Position numbers and translations under genes: made by a program
In this document: piece by piece, positions 6,026 to 10,836 of the stretch
Layout: the number at the start of each line of letters is the position of its first letter
How positions within the stretch are numbered: the first letter of the stretch is position 1
Assembly (NCBI GenBank): GCA_900544205.1
Contig: UQUG01000066.1
Location: 1-10,836, forward strand
Reading direction: 5' to 3'
Length of the DNA: 10,836 nt
DNA from: an uncultured Collinsella sp.
GTDB taxonomy: Bacteria > Actinomycetota > Coriobacteriia > Coriobacteriales > Coriobacteriaceae
The notes under the pieces: generated by a model
The model's input: the letters and a program-made list of their open reading frames with translations, nothing else
What the model was told of the DNA's origin: nothing
The model's database searches: none

Positions 6026-6066
6026 GATAAAACCTGCCAAAATGAACCTGTCCCTTTTTGGTAGGT
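6026..6066 (+). repeat. 41-bp hairpin repeat, copy 2
   Basis: This is a direct copy of 3995-4035 with two changes (4013 A to G at 6044, and 4031 C to T at 6062). The second change weakens one stem pair. It ends 1 bp before the stop codon of the M18 gene and may act as a weak 3' hairpin for that transcript, upstream of the stronger terminator at 5947-5981. Confidence 0.9.
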
Positions 6067-6067
6067 T

Positions 6068-7453
6068 TTAGAGCTCCACGCTTTCGGCGCCGTTGATGTT
6101 GAGGTTGCGCTCGTAGAAGGCCGTGAGAGCGCGGATGGCGTACATCACGTCGCGCACGCCGCCGGTCTCGTAGCTTGAGTGCATGGCCAGCTGCGGCAGG
6201 CCCACGTCCACGGCATGCATGCTCGCCTGCATATTGGACAGGTTACCGAGCGTGGAGCCGCCGGCCATATCGCTCTTGTTGGCGAAGGCCTGCGTGGGCA
6301 CATCGGCGTCATCGCAGATAGCCTGGAACACCGCGCGGCTAAAGGCATCGGTGCAGTAGTGCTGGTTGGCGGCTTCCTTGATGACGATGCCGCCGTTGAG
6401 CACAACCTGGTTGCGCGCATCGCACTTCTCGGCGTGGTTGGGGTGCACGGCATGCGCGTTGTCGCAGCTCACGAGCATCGATGCGGCAAGGGCGCGATGA
6501 TACGACTCGTCGTCAAAGCCCAGCGATCCGTTGATGCGGCGCAGCGCGTCGGCCAAGAACGTCGACATGGCGCCCTGCTTGGTCTCGGAGCCAACCTCCT
6601 CATTATCAAAGCAGCAGAAGACCGAGACGTCGCGCGCGTTCTCGGCACCCAAAAATGCCTGCAGCGAGCTGTAGGCGCAGGCCAGGTCGTCGAGCTTGGG
6701 CGTCGAGATAAACTCGTCGGCCCAGCCCCAAATGCGCGCATCCTGACGATTGACCAGGAACAGGTCGCGACCCAGGATCTGCTCGGGCTCAACATCCAGC
6801 TCTTCGGCGATCAGGGCATCGAAGTCACCCGGCTTAAGCTCGCCGGCGCTGATGAGCGGACACAGGTCAACGGCTCGGTTGGGCGCAAAGCCCTCGTTAA
6901 CGCCGCGGTTCATGTGGATGGCGAGGCTCGGGATAATAGCGACCTCGCGCTCGGTGGCAAGCAGGCGGCTCTCAATACGGTCGCCCTCGCGCACCAGCAC
7001 GCGACCGGCCAGCGCCAGCGGGCGATCGAACCAGGTGTAGTCGATCATGCCGCCGTAGGCCTCGGTGTTCAGGCGCAGCGTCTCGCCTGCGCCGTCGAGC
7101 TCGGGCACGGCCTTAACCTTAAACGTCGGAGAATCGCTGTGCGACGCCGTGAGCTGGAAATGATAGTCGCCGGCAACGCCGTCCTCGCCCCACGTCGCGG
7201 CAAGGTCCTCGCCCACCTTAAAGGCAACAACGCTCGAGGTGTTGCGCTGCGTGTAATAGCGACCGCCCGGCTCGATGTCCCACGCCGCGTTCTCGGGCAG
7301 GTAGGTAAAGCCCGCCTCGTCGAGCTCGGCCATAATGGTCGCCGCCGTATGGAACATGCTGGGGCATGCCTCGATAAAGTCGATAAGGTCGTTGGCGGCC
7401 TCGATATCGTCGGCAGTCACGTGCACGCGCTCGGGCGTTTCCTGATCCGTCAT
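6068..7453 (-). CDS. M18 family aminopeptidase (aspartyl aminopeptidase type)
   Basis: A 461-residue cytosolic zinc exopeptidase of family M18, normal in length, that removes N-terminal residues, classically acidic ones, from peptides. The metal-site motifs are in family order: ASHSD with His105, PKLDDL with the bridging Asp at 255/256, FDNEEVGS with Glu285 and Glu286 (catalytic base and ligand), SCDNAHAVHPN with Asp331, and LAMHSSYE with His425. The start at 7453 has AAAGGGG about 5 nt upstream; the open frame continues to 7564, but that part does not resemble the family. The gene diverges from the Ntn hydrolase at 7615 across 161 bp. Downstream are copy 2 of the hairpin repeat and an intrinsic terminator, so it is likely monocistronic. 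Bacterial members vary in side-chain preference, so the Asp/Glu specificity is inference. Confidence 0.95.
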   Translation of the reverse strand: MTDQETPERVHVTADDIEAANDLIDFIEACPSMFHTAATIMAELDEAGFTYLPENAAWDIEPGGRYYTQRNTSSVVAFKVGEDLAATWGEDGVAGDYHFQLTASHSDSPTFKVKAVPELDGAGETLRLNTEAYGGMIDYTWFDRPLALAGRVLVREGDRIESRLLATEREVAIIPSLAIHMNRGVNEGFAPNRAVDLCPLISAGELKPGDFDALIAEELDVEPEQILGRDLFLVNRQDARIWGWADEFISTPKLDDLACAYSSLQAFLGAENARDVSVFCCFDNEEVGSETKQGAMSTFLADALRRINGSLGFDDESYHRALAASMLVSCDNAHAVHPNHAEKCDARNQVVLNGGIVIKEAANQHYCTDAFSRAVFQAICDDADVPTQAFANKSDMAGGSTLGNLSNMQASMHAVDVGLPQLAMHSSYETGGVRDVMYAIRALTAFYERNLNINGAESVEL

Positions 7454-7614
7454 GCTCTCCCCTTTCGCTGGGTTGATGGTCCCCTCCAGCATACCCCGCC
7501 ACGCCAGTGCCGCACGCTTCATTCCGTGCTTAATTCCGCGCCGCTCACCAAGTTGAGCCATCATGCCCGCGCTCCTTTTGCGACAATTGCGCTAACAGGA
7601 CGAGAGGAGCCGTC

Positions 7615-8700
7615 ATGAAGCCACGTAACATTGCCATCGCCTGCGGTGCCGCGGGTGTCGCCGTCGGCCTTGCCGCTGCCGCCGGCATCGTTTACCGCAA
7701 ACAAATCAAGTCCGCCGCGTCGCTCAAACGCTTGACGGGCTACGCAGACGGCTATGACCTGTACGGCATCGACATCGCCTACGACTACGACCTTGACCGC
7801 ATCATCGCAGCCGATGTGCGCGACGACCAGGCCTACATCGATGCCGTGGTGGCGCAGGTGCTGCCCGGTGTGCCGGCACATGTCCAGGCGCCCCAGTTTG
7901 CCTGCAGCGCTTTTGTCGCCGTAGATGCCGAAGGCCGCGTACGCACCGGTCGCAATTACGACTTTAAGGACGACACCTCGGCGCTGCTGGTGCGCAATCA
8001 CCCGCGCGGCGGCTATGCCTCCATCGGTTTTGCGGCCCTTAACAACCTGGGCGATAATACTCCGCTTGACTCCGTCGCCGGACGTGCCGCCGCACTCATG
8101 GGCCCGTTTGCCCAGCTCGACGGTATTAACGAATGCGGCGTATCCATTGCTGTGCTCACCCTGGATTCCAAACCCTGTGACCAGGACACGCAGCGCCCCG
8201 TCATCAACACTTCGCTCGCCATCCGCCTGGTGCTCGACCGCGCGGCTACCACGCAGGAGGCCGTCGACCTGCTTTCTGCCTACGACATGCACGCCATGGC
8301 CAGATGCGATTACCACTTCTTTATCAACGACGCCGCCGGTGACGCGCGCGTAGTAGAGTGGGATCCGCACGATCCGGACCGCGCTTTCAAAGCGACTCCT
8401 GTACGACAGGTTACGAACTTCTACGCCTGCTATGGTGACGAAGTGCTGCCCAACCAAAAGAATGGCGAGCTGGGCCATGGTAAAGAGCGCGCCGTCGCAA
8501 TCGCCGACGTCCTTGACGCCCATGTCGGTGCCCAGGACGAGACGATTGTCTGGGAAGCCCTGCGCACCGCAGCGCAAGAGCCCAATCCGGAAGACATCAC
8601 CAGCAATACGCAATGGTCGGTCGTCTTTGACAACACCGAGCCCGCTGCCGCCATCACGCTGCGCCGCCACTGGGGCGACATCGACGCCTTCGCGCTGTAA
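7615..8700 (+). CDS. Membrane-anchored linear amide C-N hydrolase (choloylglycine hydrolase superfamily)
   Basis: A 361-residue Ntn-type cysteine hydrolase. Residues 5-27 are a single hydrophobic, Ala/Gly-rich segment, so the protein is probably anchored in, or exported through, the membrane; charges on both sides leave topology open. The catalytic domain begins with FACSAF (Cys97) and TGRNYDF (Arg113, Asp116). Cys to Arg (+16) and Cys to Asp (+19) match the Cys2/Arg18/Asp21 spacing of bile salt hydrolases. GINECG with Asn172 matches the next conserved Asn, and TQWSVVFD (332-339) resembles the C-terminal motif. Members cleave linear amide bonds: conjugated bile acids, penicillin V or N-acyl amino acids; the substrate here is unknown. 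In classic enzymes the Cys becomes residue 1, whereas here 96 residues precede it, so either cleavage or a variant mechanism is needed. The start has GAGAGGAG about 5 nt upstream. Confidence 0.85.
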   Translation: MKPRNIAIACGAAGVAVGLAAAAGIVYRKQIKSAASLKRLTGYADGYDLYGIDIAYDYDLDRIIAADVRDDQAYIDAVVAQVLPGVPAHVQAPQFACSAFVAVDAEGRVRTGRNYDFKDDTSALLVRNHPRGGYASIGFAALNNLGDNTPLDSVAGRAAALMGPFAQLDGINECGVSIAVLTLDSKPCDQDTQRPVINTSLAIRLVLDRAATTQEAVDLLSAYDMHAMARCDYHFFINDAAGDARVVEWDPHDPDRAFKATPVRQVTNFYACYGDEVLPNQKNGELGHGKERAVAIADVLDAHVGAQDETIVWEALRTAAQEPNPEDITSNTQWSVVFDNTEPAAAITLRRHWGDIDAFAL

Positions 8701-8768
8701 GGAGCCAGGCCCGTCGACCTTACGTTCCCTGACGTTGCTTACATTTCCATACGCTTGAGCTAACACGT

Positions 8769-8801
8769 TTTACCCCCGTATCAACAGTGTGCGGGGGTAA
8801 A
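8769..8801. other. Hairpin in the gap before the phosphofructokinase gene
   Basis: A 10-bp perfect stem, TTTACCCCCG (8769-8778) with CGGGGGTAAA (8792-8801), has a 13-base loop. No T-run follows on either strand, so it is not a standard intrinsic terminator; it may be a weak terminator of the upstream gene or a leader structure of the next. A small palindrome, ATGCGCAT (8805-8812), follows. Confidence 0.6.
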
Positions 8802-8839
8802 CTTATGCGCATGTTATAACTTGCCCGGAAGGATTCATC

Positions 8840-9919
8840 ATGCTCAGGATCGGTCTTCTTACCAGTGGCGGCGACTGCCAGGCGCTCAACGCCACCATGC
8901 GCGGCATCGTCAAAACGCTTATGACCAATAGCGAAGAACCTATCGAGATCTATGGTTTTGAGGACGGCTACCAGGGCCTTATCTACAGCAGGTTCCGCGT
9001 CATGACGCCCGCTGATTTTAGCGGTATCCTCACCCGCGGCGGCACCATCCTGGGCACGAGCCGCACGCCGTTCAAGCGCCTGGATACCCCCGAAGCCGAT
9101 GGTGTCGAGAAGGTGCCGGCAATGGTCCACACCTATCATAAGCTGCAGCTCGACTGCCTGTTTATGCTGGGCGGCAACGGCTCCACCAAGACCGCCAACC
9201 GTCTGCGCGAAGAGGGCCTCAACGTTATCGCCCTGCCTAAGACCATCGATAACGACACCTGGGGCACCGAGCTGACGTTTGGCTTTACGAGCGCCATCGA
9301 CGTCGCCACCAAGTGCATCGACGACATTCACACCACCGCTTCGAGCCACGGCCGCGTGTTCGTTATCGAGATCATGGGCCACAAGGTTGGCTGGATCCCG
9401 CTATACGCCGGCGTCGCGGGCGGCGCGGATGTCATCTTGATTCCCGAGATCCCCTACGACATGGATAACGTCATCAAGACCATCGAGCATCGCATGGAGA
9501 CCGGCAGCCGCTTTACCATCGTGGCCGTCGCCGAGGGCGCTATTTCCAAGGAGGACGCGGCGCTGTCCAAGAAGGAGTACAAGAAGAAACTCGCCGAGCG
9601 CACGAGCCCGTCGATCGTCTACGACATCGCCAAGGAGATCGAGGCCAAGACCGGTCGCGAGACCCGCGTCGCCATCCCCGGCCACACGCAGCGCGGCGGC
9701 CAGCCCGACGCCCAGGACCGCATCTTTGCGACCCAGTGCGGCGTCGAGGCGGCACTGGGCTGTCTACGCGGCGAGTTTGGCTACATGATCGCCCTGCGTG
9801 ACGGCAAGATGTGCCACATGCCGCTCGAGGAAGTCGCCGGCAAGCTCAAGTATGTCGACCCCCAGAGTGATCTGGTGCGCGAGGCCAAGGCGCTGGGCAT
9901 CAGCTTCGGCGACGAATAG
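8840..9919 (+). CDS. pfkA: 6-phosphofructokinase
   Basis: Phosphorylates fructose 6-phosphate to fructose 1,6-bisphosphate in glycolysis; 359 residues, cytosolic. Motifs seen are TSGGDCQALNA (8-18, phosphate-donor loop), RGGTILGTSR (66-75), GGNGS (111-115), PKTIDNDT with catalytic Asp137 (133-140), VEIMGHKVGW-like IEIMGHKVGW (176-185), IPEIPYD (201-207) and PGHTQRGGQP (280-289). Gly114 corresponds to the Gly104 of ATP-using enzymes, while Lys134 corresponds to the Lys124 of pyrophosphate-using ones, so the phosphate donor is not settled by sequence. Asn113 replaces the Asp usual in GGDGS; I recall this as common in a clostridial subgroup. The start has GGAAGG 7 nt upstream. It is probably a single gene. 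The last codons (from 9911) form the left arm of the 185-bp palindrome that follows. Confidence 0.95.
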   Translation: MLRIGLLTSGGDCQALNATMRGIVKTLMTNSEEPIEIYGFEDGYQGLIYSRFRVMTPADFSGILTRGGTILGTSRTPFKRLDTPEADGVEKVPAMVHTYHKLQLDCLFMLGGNGSTKTANRLREEGLNVIALPKTIDNDTWGTELTFGFTSAIDVATKCIDDIHTTASSHGRVFVIEIMGHKVGWIPLYAGVAGGADVILIPEIPYDMDNVIKTIEHRMETGSRFTIVAVAEGAISKEDAALSKKEYKKKLAERTSPSIVYDIAKEIEAKTGRETRVAIPGHTQRGGQPDAQDRIFATQCGVEAALGCLRGEFGYMIALRDGKMCHMPLEEVAGKLKYVDPQSDLVREAKALGISFGDE

Positions 9920-10095
9920 CCTCGGCCGAAACTGCTCTCATCGGAGACCCCAGGGCTTACCTCCCAAATCGTCCTCGGACATGTCAGGATCCCGCCGTGC
10001 GCTTCGCGCGGCGGGATCCTTCCGTCCTGCGGAAAGATTTGGGAGGTAAGCCCTGGGGCCTCCTACGGTGACTGGGGAGGCCGAGACTATTCGTC
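9911..10095. repeat. 185-bp symmetric interrupted palindrome
   Basis: Three nested pairs of arms share the same centre (10003): 9911-9927 with 10079-10095 (16 of 17 paired); 9943-9946 plus 9948-9970 with 10036-10058 plus 10060-10063 (23-bp perfect core and a 4-bp extension); and 9986-9997 with 10009-10020 (12-bp perfect, AGGATCCCGCCG, with a further short stem in its loop). The arms are separated by unpaired stretches of equal length on each side (15 and 15 bases, twice). The right inner gap holds a side hairpin, TTCCG/CGGAA (10020-10034), and the left one the palindrome GACATGTC (9978-9985). The left arm includes the last three codons and stop of the phosphofructokinase gene. No T-run marks it as a terminator. 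It resembles a structured intergenic repeat element. Confidence 0.9.
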
Positions 10096-10350
10096 TTCTT
10101 GCTGCGGGTGCCTGGGGTAGGATGCGGCGTGCATTTTTGGGAGTATTCAGCAGCCGAGGGTGCCTGCATACTGGATTTTGGGCGAGAGACAGGCGCCGCG
10201 GGCCGCATTCTGCAAAAAAATGAGCGGTCCTCGAGGCGCCGGAGCTCAAAGTCAGGCTTTCAATGCGCTTTTGTGCGCCCGCTCCCGCACTCGCGGACTC
10301 CGGGATGCTGAATTCTCCGGAATTTTCACGCCGCCCCCTGGGGTACCCGC
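10096..10350. other. Gene-free intergenic stretch
   Basis: I see no supportable gene here. Open frames on either strand are short, Arg/Pro-rich and unlike any family. Minor structure includes a direct repeat GGGTGCCTG (10106-10114 and 10158-10166), GGCGCC boxes near 10191 and 10235, and a small hairpin AATTC-TCCG-GAATT near 10310-10325. None has an evident function. Confidence 0.5.
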
Positions 10351-10354
10351 GGGC

Positions 10355-10398
10355 AAAAAGCAACCGCCCCGCCGAAATATGCAATCGGCGGGGCGGTT
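10355..10398 (-). terminator. Intrinsic terminator of the FtsX-like permease gene
   Basis: A 13-bp GC-rich stem, AACCGCCCCGCCG (10362-10374) with CGGCGGGGCGGTT (10386-10398), encloses an 11-base loop. On the minus strand it is followed after two bases by TTTTT (10355-10359). It lies about 60 bp beyond the permease stop codon. Confidence 0.92.
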
Positions 10399-10456
10399 TA
10401 TGCAAAAATGCGGTTGTGGTACATTACAGCTCGCTACAGCTTGAATCCCAGGCAGG

Positions 10457-10836
10457 TTACTCGGCGCTCTTGAGGGCGCCGACCATGTCGATCTTGTTGA
10501 GGGTACGATTGGTGGCGAGGTTGACGATAAACGTAAAGCCAAAGGAAAGCACCACGGCGAGCACGTAGCTTAGCGGCTCGACCTCAACATCAAAGTACAG
10601 CGACGGCATCTGCAAAATGTACGTAAAACTCTCGGCCAGCAAGCCGCCCAGTGGCACGCCCAGCGCGGCGCCAATTGCCGTGAGGATCAACGTCTCCTTG
10701 TTGACGTAGTGGTGCACCTCGCCACGGCGGAAGCCCAGCACCTTAATGGTCGCCAGCTCGCGCTCGCGCTCCGAAATGTTGGTGTTGGACAGCGTAAACA
10801 CCACCACAAACGACAGGCACGCCGCCATAAAGGTCA
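10457..10836 (-). CDS. FtsX-like ABC transporter permease (partial, C-terminal end)
   Basis: Only the last 126 or so codons are in the window; the frame is open through the right edge, so the ATG at 10828 is internal. Three hydrophobic stretches are visible, counted from that internal Met: about 1-13, 47-66 and 86-104. The first leads into SNTNISERERELATIKVLGFRRGEV (14-38), the hallmark of FtsX/MacB-type permeases, which transmit ATPase-driven motion across the membrane instead of forming a classic channel. The C-terminus (ATNRTLNKIDMVGALKSAE) also fits the family. Partner ATPase and substrate lie outside the window; possible roles include lipoprotein or peptide export and antimicrobial resistance. 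A strong terminator follows. Confidence 0.9.
   Translation of the reverse strand, partial: TFMAACLSFVVVFTLSNTNISERERELATIKVLGFRRGEVHHYVNKETLILTAIGAALGVPLGGLLAESFTYILQMPSLYFDVEVEPLSYVLAVVLSFGFTFIVNLATNRTLNKIDMVGALKSAE

Noticed and set aside
6179..7618. 479-codon plus-strand open frame opposite the M18 gene
   Set aside because: Longer than the real gene but composition is typical of an antisense frame, and it overlaps the start of the Ntn hydrolase gene; M18 motifs on the minus strand decide.
7561..8766. 401-codon minus-strand open frame opposite the Ntn hydrolase gene
   Set aside because: Antisense shadow with no recognisable domain; the plus strand has the Ntn motifs and a good ribosome binding site.
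9911..10095. The large palindrome as a simple terminator of the phosphofructokinase gene
   Set aside because: No T-run follows the stem on either strand and it contains several nested stems; termination may occur but the form is not that of an intrinsic terminator.
9938..10405. 155-codon minus-strand open frame in the gap after the phosphofructokinase gene
   Set aside because: Arg/Pro/Ala-rich translation that crosses both the palindrome and the intrinsic terminator; no ribosome binding site or family resemblance.

Overview
The window looks like chromosomal DNA from a Coriobacteriia actinobacterium, most likely Collinsella or a close relative. I infer this from the GC-rich codon use (about 60% by eye), the SEC-C/methionine aminopeptidase fusion, the clostridial-type phosphofructokinase, and hairpin repeats in the intergenic gaps. 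I could not check this by a search. No phage, transposase, tRNA, rRNA or CRISPR array was seen. Most genes are single units with their own ribosome binding sites; the clearest operon is a toxin-antitoxin pair.

Layout, left to right. (1) 25-915, minus: a GGDEF-family signalling protein with a degenerate catalytic motif (GCDKF), an intact-looking RxxD inhibitory site, and a receiver domain that stops after about 25 residues. (2) 1127-1924, minus: an alpha/beta hydrolase, divergent from (3) 2100-2876, plus: a TYW1-like radical SAM protein. (4) A 20-bp perfect inverted repeat, then 3037-3924, plus: type I methionine aminopeptidase with an N-terminal SEC-C zinc motif and a strong terminator. (5) 4055-4990, plus: a D-2-hydroxyacid dehydrogenase with a GTG start, meeting tail to tail (4-bp overlap) (6) a minus-strand antitoxin/PIN toxin operon, 5851 down to 4987. 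Block 5-6 lies between two direct copies of a 41-bp hairpin repeat (39/41 identical). (7) 6068-7453, minus: M18 aminopeptidase, divergent from (8) 7615-8700, plus: a membrane-anchored Ntn hydrolase of the choloylglycine hydrolase/linear amide hydrolase superfamily. (9) 8840-9919, plus: 6-phosphofructokinase. (10) 9920-10456: a 537-bp gene-free gap with a 185-bp interrupted palindrome that begins inside the last codons of the phosphofructokinase gene, and a terminator for (11) an FtsX-like ABC permease on the minus strand that runs off the right edge.

The genes do not form one pathway. Peptide processing recurs (N-terminal Met removal, M18 aminopeptidase, a linear amide hydrolase), and two metabolic enzymes are present, but no shared operon links them. 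The most unusual parts are the degenerate GGDEF protein, the repeat-bounded dehydrogenase/toxin-antitoxin block, the anchored Ntn hydrolase, and the large symmetric palindrome behind the phosphofructokinase gene.
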